A stretch of DNA of 64,000 bases. Origin: DAOUEX01 sp034430235 (GTDB lineage Bacteria; Chloroflexota; Anaerolineae; UBA2200). The position numbers were made by a program, and so were the translations under genes. The notes beneath the pieces are model-generated. The model did no database searches and was not told where the DNA came from. It worked only from the letters and a program-made list of their open reading frames with translations. The stretch is from assembly GCA_964478075.1 (NCBI GenBank), contig CAYZGO010000001.1, positions 112,933-176,932 on the forward strand, in the 5' to 3' direction. This document shows positions 50,702 through 59,851 of the stretch, in pieces. How positions within the stretch are numbered: position 1 is the stretch's first letter; each line of letters opens with the position of its first letter.

Positions 50702-52372
50702 CTATGCTGCGTCCTTGCGGACACCTCTGTGCAAGTCGTACATGGTCTGAATGGTATCGGCTTCAGCGGCTGTCTTGTCCGGGCGGAAACGAAGAATGCG
50801 TGCGAAGCGCAAGGCCAGGCCCGACTTGTAGTGTGGACTATCCTGGACGTTGTTGAAAGCTACTTCCACCACCACTTCTGGTCGGACAAACACGGTGCCG
50901 CGAGCCTCACCTACCTTGAGAGCCAGCAAGCGTTCGGTCATGCGCCGGAATTCCTCGTCCGTCAAGCCCTTGAACGTCTTGCCAACCTCGAGCAATTCTC
51001 CGCTCTCTTCGTCCCGCGCAGCTAGGTGGTAGTTGGAGAGCCAACCGTGGCGTCGGCCGTAGCCCCAATCGGCGGCAACCACGACCAGATCAAGCGTAAC
51101 GACTGGCTTGATCTTCAGCCAGTGCCGGCCACGAACGCCCGGAGTATAAGGGCTGTCCAATTCCTTGGCCATTACCCCTTCGTGGCCAGCCGTGCGCGCT
51201 GCGCTAAGAAAAGCCTCGCCCTCAGCCACTGAGGAAGGCAGCAGCCTTTCTACAAGCGGTATGCTGCCGCGCACACGCTGTAGCGTTTCAACGCGCTCGC
51301 GGTACGGCCGGTCAACAAGCACTTTGCCGTCGGCGTATAGCACGTCGAAGAGATGGACCTTCACGGGCACCTGTTCTCGCATGGCCTCAATGTCACGCGT
51401 ACGCCCCAATCGCCGCATCACGTGCTGAAAAGGGAGTGGCCTGCCATCCCTGGCTAGGTCCACGGCAATGACTTCCCCTTCCAGGATCGCCGCATCTGTT
51501 GTGACCGCCTGTGCTATCTCCTCCCTCACTTCGGGCAAACTGGCCGTCAAATCCGACAGACGCCGCGAAAAGAGCCATACGCGCTGGCCGTCCTTGTGTA
51601 TCTGCACCCGAGCGCCGTCAAGCTTGTACTCCAAAGCAAGCTGAGGACCGAGCAAATCAAACGCCTCACCGACCGATGCGGCTGTTTGTGCCAACATGGG
51701 CTTGATGGGCCGCCCGAGTTCCACGCTGCTGCGCTCCAGCCCTTCGCGACCGTTAAGCAAGGCGACTTCCGCCACTGCCCCAACGTCTCCAACGAGCATG
51801 TTGGCCCTGCGCACCAACTTGGGGGGAGCATCTGCTGCCAGAGCGATGGCGTCCAACAGCAGCCCCTCACTCACGCCATGACGCATTTCCCCCACAGCAA
51901 CCTTCACGATGTACTTCGCCTCCAGTGGTGTCGCGCGCTGCAGGAGTGCGCACAGAATCTCATCTTTGCGCTGACGTGATCCTGGCCCACTGCCAGCAGC
52001 GATATCTTTGAAAGCGCTCCATACTTCTTGCAACGCCAGAGGTGAACCACGTGGGCGCGTGCGCGCCCCTCTTTCATAAATCATCTGCACACTCTGCCCG
52101 AAATCCACAGCCTCGCTGGCAATCACCTGGCGCTGCTCGGCGCTCGTCTTCACGACCTGATTTACGACACGCACCACCGCCGCAGCGCTTAGATTCAGCG
52201 GCCTACCCTGTCTCTCTGGAAAGACGCGGCCAATTATCATGCGTGCTGCCGGGGCAATCTCGCTCTCGGATACCGAGCGCAGGTACTTTGCCACCAGAGC
52301 AGACATGGCCTTGCGTGCTCGCGCGGCCTCCAGCTTTTCCCCCAGTTCGGCGAACTCGGCAAATCCAGACAT
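50702..52372 (-). CDS. ATP-dependent DNA ligase (archaeal/LigB type)
   Basis: A 556-residue ligase. An N-terminal helical DNA-binding domain is followed by the adenylation domain with nucleophile Lys in LEYKLDGARVQIH (near residue 250), motif III HLFDVLYADG, motif IV EGVMAK and motif V WLKIKP. The C-terminal OB fold ends the protein. This size and order match archaeal-type ATP ligases used in replication or repair. In bacteria it is usually additional to the NAD-dependent LigA. Confidence 0.92.
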   Translation of the reverse strand: MSGFAEFAELGEKLEAARARKAMSALVAKYLRSVSESEIAPAARMIIGRVFPERQGRPLNLSAAAVVRVVNQVVKTSAEQRQVIASEAVDFGQSVQMIYERGARTRPRGSPLALQEVWSAFKDIAAGSGPGSRQRKDEILCALLQRATPLEAKYIVKVAVGEMRHGVSEGLLLDAIALAADAPPKLVRRANMLVGDVGAVAEVALLNGREGLERSSVELGRPIKPMLAQTAASVGEAFDLLGPQLALEYKLDGARVQIHKDGQRVWLFSRRLSDLTASLPEVREEIAQAVTTDAAILEGEVIAVDLARDGRPLPFQHVMRRLGRTRDIEAMREQVPVKVHLFDVLYADGKVLVDRPYRERVETLQRVRGSIPLVERLLPSSVAEGEAFLSAARTAGHEGVMAKELDSPYTPGVRGRHWLKIKPVVTLDLVVVAADWGYGRRHGWLSNYHLAARDEESGELLEVGKTFKGLTDEEFRRMTERLLALKVGEARGTVFVRPEVVVEVAFNNVQDSPHYKSGLALRFARILRFRPDKTAAEADTIQTMYDLHRGVRKDAA

Positions 52373-52630
52373 GGGCGTATCCCTCTCAGAGTATGCAAAA
52401 GCACCGAAGAAGCACAGGAACCGCAGAGGTGCTCGTCATCTCCCTCCACTTCTGAAAGACCCATTCCAAACTCGAGACGGGCAGCTCCACCTTCCGCTCA
52501 TCTGCCGGACTCTTGCTTTGCCACAAGTTTACCCATCTTTGCCCTGTACACAAAATCAAGAGAGACTCTCGACCCTTTCGCGTACGGCCCGATGCCAGAC
52601 CCTCCTACTAAGAACGTCCAGTGTCGTTGC

Positions 52631-52737
52631 CTTTGGTCCTGGGGCCACCTTTGTCCCTGGGGCCACCTTTGTCCCTGGGGCCACCTTTGTCCCTGGGGCC
52701 AAAGACCCAGGGGAAGACCCAGGGGAAGACCCAGGGC
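52631..52737. repeat. Four 18-bp then three 12-bp tandem repeats
   Basis: Units CTTTGTCCCTGGGGCCAC at 52631, 52649, 52667 and 52685, then AAGACCCAGGGG at 52702, 52714 and 52726. The two units share an inverted CCTGGG/CCCAGG core so the array can fold on itself. It is intergenic, upstream of the ligase gene. Confidence 0.9.
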
Positions 52738-53060
52738 GAGCGTAGCGACACCTGCATCCCGTTCGGGCCGCGAGTCCGGCCCGCCGGGACGAGACGGTCT
52801 GCGCCGCAGGTGCAGATGAGCAATCCCCTCTCAGCCATAGGTGGAGATTGCTCACCTGCACTTGCAGCGCAGGTGCAAGTGTCCTCGCTGCGCTCGTCGC
52901 AATGACAGATCGGATGTTCTTACAGAATGAGTGGCGCGGATGCGTCATGGAAAACCTCGCAATGACAGGCGACCGTTTCTTGAATAATGAGGAGCGCGAA
53001 CGCGCCATCACCGAGTTCAAAATGACAACGTAGGCGGTTTCTCAACACTCCAAAAGCGAT
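52738..53060. other. Intergenic, repeat-like, no gene seen
   Basis: About 320 bases with repeated CCTCGC-AATGACA and GCAGGTGCA words between the tandem array and the csp promoter; no supported gene. Confidence 0.5.
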
Positions 53061-53089
53061 TTGACAGATTGCTGATTGTATGCTATACT
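53061..53089 (+). promoter_or_regulatory. csp promoter
   Basis: TTGACA (53061-53066), 17-base spacer, TATACT (53084-53089). The transcript would begin near 53096 and leave a leader of about 140 bases. Confidence 0.85.
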
Positions 53090-53141
53090 ATTCGGCGAAG
53101 TAGAATGAGAGTACCACCTAAACTGGCTAGTAAGTGCGTGT

Positions 53142-53171
53142 GCCGAGGCTTACCCAGCCTCGGCGTTTCTT
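53142..53171 (+). terminator. Terminator-like hairpin in the csp leader
   Basis: GCCGAGGC (53142-53149) pairs with GCCTCGGC (53157-53164), followed by GTTTCTT. It lies between the promoter and the csp start, so it would either end a short RNA of about 75 bases or act as an attenuator. Confidence 0.75.
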
Positions 53172-53234
53172 ATGTATGCTTGTCGGGTGCACTTCTGCGT
53201 TCTACAAATCAACAAAAGGAAGGAGTATCCGACT

Positions 53235-53444
53235 GTGAGCGAGCGCATTACCGGCACCGTCAAGTGGTTTAACGGTACCAAAGGCTATGGCTTTATCTCG
53301 CGTGAGGATGGCGACGACGTCTTCGTCCACTATTCGGCGATACAGGCCGAAGGCTTTCGCAAGCTTGAAGAAGGCCAGCAGGTCGAATTCAGCGTCGAAG
53401 ACAGCCCCAAGGGGCCGCAAGCGACCAACGTCATTCCCATCTAG
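53235..53444 (+). CDS. csp: Cold-shock protein
   Basis: A 69-residue single OB-fold protein with RNP1-type KGYGFISRE and RNP2-type VFVHYSAI. It binds single-stranded RNA and acts as an RNA chaperone. The start is GTG 53235 with GGAAGGAG upstream. A long leader containing a terminator-like hairpin precedes it and a strong terminator follows. Cold-shock proteins are known to melt such hairpins, so feedback control is plausible. Confidence 0.95.
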   Translation: MSERITGTVKWFNGTKGYGFISREDGDDVFVHYSAIQAEGFRKLEEGQQVEFSVEDSPKGPQATNVIPI

Positions 53445-53458
53445 ATGAGACAACGCTA

Positions 53459-53503
53459 GAAGAAGGCGCTCTGGATTAGTCCAGAGCGCCTTCTTCGCTT
53501 TAT
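53459..53503 (+). terminator. Strong intrinsic terminator after csp
   Basis: Perfect 17-bp stem (53459-53475 with 53480-53496), loop TTAG, followed by GCTTTATT. Confidence 0.95.
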
Positions 53504-53618
53504 TGCAAAGATTGTGGTGTCCCCCTTGAGTGTTGCTCATTGCGGCGGTGGCTGTTTTGAACTACTGAGCCCGCCGATCCCGCCAAAATGACGCCGGGAC
53601 GCTGCCCCGCCAAAACGA

Positions 53619-53815
53619 CCCCGGCCGTTCGCCCCGCCGAAGGTCTCGCCGCAGGCGACGGCTTGATCGTTCATGCCGCTTGACGGGACGGGGGACGCTT
53701 CGCAGCCCCGTCTGACAGATGCCGGCCGTTCGCCCCGCTTGACGGGGGACGCTTCGCGGAGACCGCTGAGAAACGTAGGATAAGCTCTGCGAACTCCGCG
53801 TTCTCTGCGGTGAGT
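53619..53815. repeat. GC-rich repeats GGCCGTTCGCCCCGC and GACGGGGGACGCTTCGC
   Basis: Each word occurs twice in this stretch, and the end (AAGCTCTGCGAACTCCGCG, 53782-53800, and onward to 53813) matches half of the repeat at 36355-36422. No gene in 53504-53969. Confidence 0.65.
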
Positions 53816-53911
53816 AGGATAGCGACACTCTGCCGGGAGACTACCGAAAGGATGCACAGGGCCAAGAAACTGGGCGCGCCCTCTTCTGGGGTCACTCGCC
53901 CAAAAATGCGC

Positions 53912-53940
53912 GACGGGTGGCTCTACGCTCACCACCCGTC
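53912..53940. terminator. Hairpin GACGGGTGG/CCACCCGTC downstream of ferredoxin
   Basis: Nine-base stem with an 11-base loop, 30 bases past the stop of the minus-strand ferredoxin gene; no clear T-run. Confidence 0.45.
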
Positions 53941-53969
53941 TGGTAGGCCTCAAGTCCAAGAGACTCTGA

Positions 53970-54230
53970 CTACTTGGGCTCCTTGTCAGGATGCAGCTTC
54001 TTGAACTTGACGAGCAACTGCTCTTTGCTCTCCTGATGATCCGGATCTGGCACGCAGCAATCTACCGGACAGACGTCAGCACATTGCTGTGTGTCATAAA
54101 AGCCCACACACTCCGTGCACTTGGCCGGGTCAATGATGAAAATCTCCTCGCCTTCAGTGATTGCGCCGTTCGGGCACTCTGTCTCACAAGCAGCACACGC
54201 AATACACTCCTCCGTAATCTTGAACGCCAT
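53970..54230 (-). CDS. 2[4Fe-4S] ferredoxin (YfhL-like)
   Basis: An 86-residue ferredoxin. The first cluster motif is CIACAACETECPNGAI; the second, CTECVGFYDTQQCADVCPVDCC, has the enlarged loop typical of YfhL/Alvin-type low-potential ferredoxins. ATG 54228-54230 is chosen with GAAGGAGG upstream; the frame extends into the previous gene. It is the most likely soluble partner for the redox cluster at 40-50 kb. Confidence 0.92.
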   Translation of the reverse strand: MAFKITEECIACAACETECPNGAITEGEEIFIIDPAKCTECVGFYDTQQCADVCPVDCCVPDPDHQESKEQLLVKFKKLHPDKEPK

Positions 54231-54264
54231 TCCTTTTCCTCCTTCGATTGTGGATTGTTCACTG

Positions 54265-54903
54265 TCACTCCAAAGGGCCGACGGCAATCGCCCGCGCGGG
54301 TGCGCCGTCACCGCCGGCCACCCTCAGAGGTAGGCAGTACAAATTATACCATCCGCTTTCCAAAGATGACAAATCGAGTCCCTCAACAACGATCACACCG
54401 GCCCCCAGCAAGGCATGGTGGACCGGATGCTCCACAGACCCGGGGCGTTCTACCGACAGATAGTCCACGCCCAACAACTTGATGCCCCGCTGCACGATCC
54501 AGTGAGCTGCCTCCGTCGTAATGACAACGAAATCGGGAGTGAATTCCGTAACGCCTCGACCCCAGAGATCAGAGTTAGCTGTCTTCAATAACAGCCGGAC
54601 AGCATCCTGTGGGACATTGCCCTGCAGGTCCGACACGTCAATCTTGCCTCTGGACTCGAACTCGTAGACCCAGGTCCTGCCAATCAAGACCTCCAACGGC
54701 AGCTCATCCACCCTTACCCCGCTGTCATCGAAGTGATACGGAGGATCCACGTGCGTACCTGTGTGCGACCCCAGATACAACTCGGAGACGTTGGCTGCAT
54801 GCCCGCGTGCGATACGCAGGCGCGGTTCGATGCGGACTGCTGGATCACCGGGCCAGGTGACCATCGTCGGAGAAATGGGCAAACTCAGATCATAGATGGG
54901 CAA
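54265..54903 (-). CDS. Cyclase-family hydrolase (kynurenine formamidase-like)
   Basis: A 212-residue metal-dependent hydrolase. The signature HTGTHVDPPYHF holds the metal ligands; DLSLPISPTMVTWPGDP opens the fold and LGVDYLSVE lies near the C-terminal part. Relatives include N-formylkynurenine formamidase and isatin hydrolase; substrate unknown. It is followed by the ferredoxin gene 34 bases downstream. Confidence 0.88.
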   Translation of the reverse strand: MPIYDLSLPISPTMVTWPGDPAVRIEPRLRIARGHAANVSELYLGSHTGTHVDPPYHFDDSGVRVDELPLEVLIGRTWVYEFESRGKIDVSDLQGNVPQDAVRLLLKTANSDLWGRGVTEFTPDFVVITTEAAHWIVQRGIKLLGVDYLSVERPGSVEHPVHHALLGAGVIVVEGLDLSSLESGWYNLYCLPLRVAGGDGAPARAIAVGPLE

Positions 54904-54925
54904 GGTATTCTCCCCCGTACAGCTT

Positions 54926-54958
54926 AGAAACCGTGTTTCTGGGAGAAACCCGGTTTCT
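54926..54958. repeat. AGAAACCGTGTTTCT nested palindrome
   Basis: AGAAACC...GGTTTCT outer arms and GTTTCT-GGG-AGAAAC inner arms form a near-perfect 33-base palindrome, just downstream of the sensor gene stop. It may serve as terminator and belongs to the same class as 1568-1596. Confidence 0.7.
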
Positions 54959-54966
54959 AGACGCTC

Positions 54967-56892
54967 CTACGAAGACGACCCGGTCTTTCCCAACTCCATC
55001 GCAGCCAGTGTCTTGGCCAGTTGCTCAATCGCCACACGTTGCTTGCGATAGAAATCGGACTCGCTGATAGCCATCCGGTCTGCAATCTCACGAATGCGCC
55101 GCCCCTGAATGAATTTCATTTCCAGAATATTGTAGACTACCCACTCACTGGCGGTCGTGCTACGCACCCCCTCCGGCTTCAGCCGTTCGACCGCTGCCTC
55201 CAACACAGCACGCAGGGCACGGGCTGCCACGCCATCGTTCTCTCGCAGGGCCTCGCGTACTAGCCGTGTGCGCATGAGAGGGCTGCTAATCAGACGCGGC
55301 CCACCCCAGTAGTGGCGAAGCGCTTCTTTGACCACTCTGGAGAAATCGGGTGCATAGACCGGATTGCTCTCTAGCCGCTGGAGTCGGGAAGGCGCAGGAT
55401 AAAACGGTTCACTGCGCCAACGCTGAATCTCCTCAATCTCTGGCACAATCTGCCGCAGTGCATCAAACACATCTTGCTGCAAGTGCATGTCCTCCAGAGC
55501 CAGTTCGGCTTGTCCCACGAACTCGGCCACGGTAACCAGTTCCTCTAGTGCCAGAGCAGGCGCCCTGTTGCTGGCCTCAATACCCAGAATGCCAAGCATA
55601 GACTTCCTGTCCCTACCGCGGAGCGGCAAGAGCCAATAGCCATTCCTCAGCAAAAAGTCCTCGTTGCGCAGCTCGCCACGCCCACCTGACTTCTGTCCAA
55701 ACGAAGACAGCAAATCCTGCCAGTCACATTCTTCAAGAAAGTCACTCGCCGCCTCACGTGGACCACAAAACACCTGTATCTTGAGTGCGCTCTCCTGCAT
55801 GGCCACCACAAAGCCGCTGCGCACCCTGAGCAGGTCACACAGAGCGATGATAACGTTCTCTAACAGTTGTTCGAGGTCAGTGCTGGTCAAGAGGCGAGTG
55901 TCTAGTTGCTGTATCCAGACAATCTCATCGCGATCTTTGCGATAGATCAGCCGATCAATATAGGGCTTGGCCAGGTTTATGGCCACCTGCAAGGTCACAA
56001 TGCCAATAGCAACGGCGAAGATGAGCACAGTGTCGCGAGGCAAGCCCAATATGGCCTCCACTTTGGGTACGACCAACATGAGGAAAATCACAGCCGAACC
56101 GACTAATGGCCCGCGCAGTAGATAGTGAATCAGATTGTGCTTGACCACTCTGTCTGGCATGAATACGCCCTGATAGGCAACTGTATAGGCGCTGGCGACG
56201 GTCATAACGGCAATGGCTACGTTGCCAACAAGGGACAGCCCTAAAATGCTGTTGGGGGACAGGTATCTCGACGTCGTAGTCACGAGTAAATAGGGAAAGA
56301 CCCCTGAGCCTGGCGCAATGATAGCTACAGCCAGGTAGGTCATGCGTCGCCGTGAAGTGGACGTCAAACAACGCTGACGCGCCCGGAATACGTTGAACAC
56401 TGCAGCCAGAACAGTGGCAAAGAAATAGGCCGTGAACACTCCGAAGTAGGGCCCCGGTGCCAGGTATGCAATCCAGCGCAAACTCACGCCATCTTGCACC
56501 ACCAAATCAGTGACCGCGGCTAGAACGAAGAACACCAGGCTCAAGGCATAGCTGCCGGTAACAGCGAGGCGACGCATGGACGATGTGGCATTCGTCGTTT
56601 GCAGCAGCGCGTCAGAGAAGTGGAGACACGCCGCTGGCACAAAGGCTATGCCTAACCACTGGAAGCGCAGCCAGACCAAAGTCAGCGAGGGGAAAACAAC
56701 GTTGGCAACCAGTATATCGCCCACGTATACCACGACGACGAAAGTGAGCAGCGCACAGAAGGCACGCGCGACTGGACTGCGGAGGTTGTGGGTTACAATG
56801 TAGGCCAGCAGCGAGAAACCGATAAGCACGTTGGCTGAAGCGAGAATCAGATTGCCCAGCGCCAGTGCTGATGTTATCAAGCCCTCCGACAC
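54967..56892 (-). CDS. Membrane sensor with GAF domain and C-terminal HTH
   Basis: A 641-residue protein. Residues 1-250 hold seven or more membrane helices like the histidine-kinase 7TM N-terminal region, a further pair of helices lies at about 265-315, and a GAF-like domain occupies about 345-470 (LEQLLENVIIALCDLLRVRSGFVVAM; YWLLPLRGRDRKSMLGILGI). No kinase domain follows. The C-terminal 100 residues end in a helix-turn-helix (GRRIREIADRMAISESDFYRKQ). This suggests a membrane-tethered one-component regulator. Target genes are unknown. It is followed by the cyclase and ferredoxin genes on the same strand. Confidence 0.7.
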   Translation of the reverse strand: MSEGLITSALALGNLILASANVLIGFSLLAYIVTHNLRSPVARAFCALLTFVVVVYVGDILVANVVFPSLTLVWLRFQWLGIAFVPAACLHFSDALLQTTNATSSMRRLAVTGSYALSLVFFVLAAVTDLVVQDGVSLRWIAYLAPGPYFGVFTAYFFATVLAAVFNVFRARQRCLTSTSRRRMTYLAVAIIAPGSGVFPYLLVTTTSRYLSPNSILGLSLVGNVAIAVMTVASAYTVAYQGVFMPDRVVKHNLIHYLLRGPLVGSAVIFLMLVVPKVEAILGLPRDTVLIFAVAIGIVTLQVAINLAKPYIDRLIYRKDRDEIVWIQQLDTRLLTSTDLEQLLENVIIALCDLLRVRSGFVVAMQESALKIQVFCGPREAASDFLEECDWQDLLSSFGQKSGGRGELRNEDFLLRNGYWLLPLRGRDRKSMLGILGIEASNRAPALALEELVTVAEFVGQAELALEDMHLQQDVFDALRQIVPEIEEIQRWRSEPFYPAPSRLQRLESNPVYAPDFSRVVKEALRHYWGGPRLISSPLMRTRLVREALRENDGVAARALRAVLEAAVERLKPEGVRSTTASEWVVYNILEMKFIQGRRIREIADRMAISESDFYRKQRVAIEQLAKTLAAMELGKTGSSS

Positions 56893-56966
56893 CTGTTAAC
56901 CTCCACAGGAAGCCTTTTCGCCCATGCTCAACGTCACGCTCAAACCCGGGGCAGCGCACTGAACGA

Positions 56967-57767
56967 TCAAGCTCTGACCACCCACATCACGAAATAATAC
57001 ACGATTACGGCAGCGAACAGCAGGCTGTCTATGCGATCCAGCATACCGCCGTGCCCGGGAAGCAGGGAACCCGAATCCTTGACCCCCACCTGGCGCTTCA
57101 GCAGCGACTCAGCCAAGTCGCCAAAGGGGACGCCAAAAGCCAATAGAACCCCCAAGGCCAGACTCTGCCAGAGCAAAAACCCCACAATGTGCCCGGCAAC
57201 CACTGCAGTCAATATGGCTGCCAGGCACCCTGCTATCGCTCCCTCCCACGTCTTGTGGGGACTGAGATGAGCAAAGAAGCCTCGCTTGCCCCACCAGTTA
57301 CCAGCAAAGTAAGCCGCCGTGTCACAAAGCCAGGTAACAGCAAAGGTCAGCATGAGCCATTCAAATCCCCGGGGGAGATTGCGCAGGGCGATCATGTGCC
57401 CCGCCAAGCCACCAACGTACAGTGCGCCTGCCAGCGTAAGCGCCCAATCAGTCAGGAATCCTTGCGTATCAACCCTGAGAATCTGCCACACCATGAGCAG
57501 CATGACTGCAGCCGCTACGCCGCATCGCCATATCCCGTACTCGGGATAGTAAGCATCAAGCAAGAGAGTAGTGACCAGCGCCAGACCAGCAACATAGGAC
57601 GGATGATGGCCACCATTGCGCATCATGTGATAGAACTCGTACCCTGCCAACAGAGCGGCCACCGCCACAGTAGCGGCGAAGTAAGGGCCTCCTGCATAAG
57701 CTAGCCCCAGGACTATAGGGATCAGGACGATGGCGGTGAGAACACGCTGGCTGAGCACTGTATGCAT
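56967..57767 (-). CDS. cdsA: Phosphatidate cytidylyltransferase
   Basis: A 266-residue membrane enzyme making CDP-diacylglycerol from phosphatidate and CTP, the first step of phospholipid head-group synthesis. About seven helices; the C-terminal CDS signature is VKDSGSLLPGHGGMLDRIDS. It is the last gene of the rpsB operon, 15 bases after uppS. Confidence 0.95.
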   Translation of the reverse strand: MHTVLSQRVLTAIVLIPIVLGLAYAGGPYFAATVAVAALLAGYEFYHMMRNGGHHPSYVAGLALVTTLLLDAYYPEYGIWRCGVAAAVMLLMVWQILRVDTQGFLTDWALTLAGALYVGGLAGHMIALRNLPRGFEWLMLTFAVTWLCDTAAYFAGNWWGKRGFFAHLSPHKTWEGAIAGCLAAILTAVVAGHIVGFLLWQSLALGVLLAFGVPFGDLAESLLKRQVGVKDSGSLLPGHGGMLDRIDSLLFAAVIVYYFVMWVVRA

Positions 57768-57782
57768 TCTCCCAAGGCACGG

Positions 57783-58532
57783 CTACGCTTGCGCGTCTGC
57801 TGTAGGCAATGCTCCAAATCTCCTAGTCCGCTGACTGTAGGCAACCAACGCCTTGTACAGTTCCTCGCGGTCAAAGTCAGGCCAATAGGTAGGCGTAGAA
57901 TAGAACTCGGCGTAAGCCGCCTGCCATATAAGGAAGTTGCTGAGGCGCATCTCACCAGCCGTCCGGATAATCAAGTCAGGATCCGGCAAATCGCCGGTGT
58001 AGAGATAGCGGGCAAAAGCTTGCTCAGTGACCTGCTCGGGAGTCAGGCCCTCTTGCATCATTCGCCGCACAGCCTCCACGATTTCCCTGCGCCCGCCGTA
58101 ATTGAGCGCCACGTTCAGGATAAAGCGATCACCAGTCGCCGTCACTTCCACAGCACGCTGGATTCTATCTTGCAGACTGGGTGGCAAACCATCCAGTGAG
58201 CCAGAGTGCCGCAACTGCACACCGTTCTTACGCAAATCATCCAGTTCTCGGTCAATCGCCCGGGACAGCAAGGCCATCAGTCCATCCACTTCTGCTCGCG
58301 GTCTTGCCCAATTCTCGGTGGAGAAAGCATAGAGCGTCAGTATCCTTAGGCCGTAGTCAGCGCAGGCCCTGAGGACGCGCCGCACATTCTCGGTCCCCGC
58401 CCGATGTCCAGCCAGACGGGACAGCCCGCGCTGCTGGGCCCAGCGACCGTTGCCGTCCATAATAATAGCTACGTGCTGTGGGATGACAAGTAACTCGCCT
58501 TGTAGCCCAGCTTCCCCGTCCGCGTTACCCAT
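57783..58532 (-). CDS. uppS: Undecaprenyl diphosphate synthase
   Basis: A 249-residue cis-prenyltransferase that makes the C55 lipid carrier for cell-wall synthesis. Conserved HVAIIMDGNGRWAQQRG holds the catalytic Asp; LTLYAFSTENW and the C-terminal DLIIRTAGEMRLSNFLIWQ with the Arg ligands are present. Eight bases after frr. Confidence 0.96.
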   Translation of the reverse strand: MGNADGEAGLQGELLVIPQHVAIIMDGNGRWAQQRGLSRLAGHRAGTENVRRVLRACADYGLRILTLYAFSTENWARPRAEVDGLMALLSRAIDRELDDLRKNGVQLRHSGSLDGLPPSLQDRIQRAVEVTATGDRFILNVALNYGGRREIVEAVRRMMQEGLTPEQVTEQAFARYLYTGDLPDPDLIIRTAGEMRLSNFLIWQAAYAEFYSTPTYWPDFDREELYKALVAYSQRTRRFGALPTADAQA

Positions 58533-58540
58533 TCTGATCC

Positions 58541-59098
58541 CTAGACTTCCAAGATCTCTTGCTGCTTCGCTTTTCTAATCTCATCCATCCGCGTAATGTA
58601 CTTGTCGTGCAGATCCTGCAGCTTCTTTCGGGCATCATAGAGCTCATCTTCCGTAATAAGCTTCTCCTTCTCGGAGGTGCGCAAATCGTCCTGCACGTCA
58701 CGTCTGATGTTGCGCACGGCAACGTGGCCTTCCTCCACGCGGCGTCCCACGATCTTGCCAAGCTCTTGCCTTCGTTCCTCGGTGAGACGCGGAATGGAGA
58801 GACGGATAACCGCGCCGTCGTTGTTCGGTGTCAGCCCCAGCTCTGATTTGAGGATGGCTTTCTCGATTTCATCCAAGATGGTCGGATCCCAGGGGCGAAT
58901 GACCAGGAGCCTTGGCTCTGGCGCAGAGATGGCAGCCAATTGGTTAAGTGGTGTAGGAGTATCGTAGTAACTCACACGCAGACGTTCAACGAGGCCGGGA
59001 GAGGCGCGCCCTGTCCTGATGGCCTTGAGGTCTTCGCGCAGCACCGTGACGGCCTTGTTCATCCTGATTTCTGCATCCTTCAAAGTCTCATCAATCAT
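58541..59098 (-). CDS. frr: Ribosome recycling factor
   Basis: A 185-residue factor that splits post-termination ribosomes with EF-G. Typical segments are RTGRASPGLVERLRVSYY, TPLNQLAAISAPEPR, and the C-terminal KKLQDLHDKYITRMDEI. Full family length. Thirteen bases after pyrH. Confidence 0.97.
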   Translation of the reverse strand: MIDETLKDAEIRMNKAVTVLREDLKAIRTGRASPGLVERLRVSYYDTPTPLNQLAAISAPEPRLLVIRPWDPTILDEIEKAILKSELGLTPNNDGAVIRLSIPRLTEERRQELGKIVGRRVEEGHVAVRNIRRDVQDDLRTSEKEKLITEDELYDARKKLQDLHDKYITRMDEIRKAKQQEILEV

Positions 59099-59111
59099 AG
59101 CTTCCCCCTGG

Positions 59112-59828
59112 TCAACGACTGATCATCGTCCCAATCGGTTCTCCGCAGACAACCCGCTCGAAGCCGTTGGGCTCGGCCAACCTGAAGACGATGATGGGCA
59201 GGTCATTGTCCATACACAACGACAAGGCCGTGCTGTCCAGCACTTTGACTCCCATGTTGAGCGCCTCGATATGAGTCAGGTGATCAAAGCGATGCGCATT
59301 GGGGTTAGTTATCGGATCTTCGTCATACACACCGTCAACTTTGGTGGCCTTGAGCAGTACATCTGCACCGATTTCCATAGCTCGCAGGGCACCAGCAGTA
59401 TCAGTGGTGAAGTAAGGATTGCCGGTGCCCGCGCCACAAATGACGACGCGCCCTTTCTCCAGATGCCTTATGGCGCGCCGCCTGATATAGGGTTCAGCGA
59501 CGGCCCTCATCTCGATGGCCGTTTGCACGCGAGTTTCCAGGCCACCCCTTTCCAGGGCATCCTGCAGAGCCAGGGCGTTGATCACAGTAGCTAACATGCC
59601 CATGTAGTCAGCCGTCGCACGCTCCATACCCCGCGCCAGTCCATCGAGGCCCCGCCATATGTTACCTGCCCCGATCACGATGGCAATCTGAACATCGAGA
59701 CTGTGCACCTGCCCGATTTGTGCAGCTATGTCTTCCACAGTAGGCACATCAATACCCCAGCCGGCTTCGCCCGCAAGCGCCTCACCGTTCAACTTGAGTA
59801 GAACTCGATCGTATCTTGCTCTGGCCAT
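59112..59828 (-). CDS. pyrH: UMP kinase
   Basis: A 238-residue amino-acid-kinase-fold enzyme forming UDP from UMP. Conserved LLKLNGEALAGE, GAGNIWRG, and GTGNPYFTTDTAGALRA are present. ATG 59826-59828 is taken as start with GAGGTAGG upstream; a TTG two codons earlier is less likely. Confidence 0.96.
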   Translation of the reverse strand: MARARYDRVLLKLNGEALAGEAGWGIDVPTVEDIAAQIGQVHSLDVQIAIVIGAGNIWRGLDGLARGMERATADYMGMLATVINALALQDALERGGLETRVQTAIEMRAVAEPYIRRRAIRHLEKGRVVICGAGTGNPYFTTDTAGALRAMEIGADVLLKATKVDGVYDEDPITNPNAHRFDHLTHIEALNMGVKVLDSTALSLCMDNDLPIIVFRLAEPNGFERVVCGEPIGTMISR

Positions 59829-59851
59829 TACCAACCTACCTCGCGAGATAC

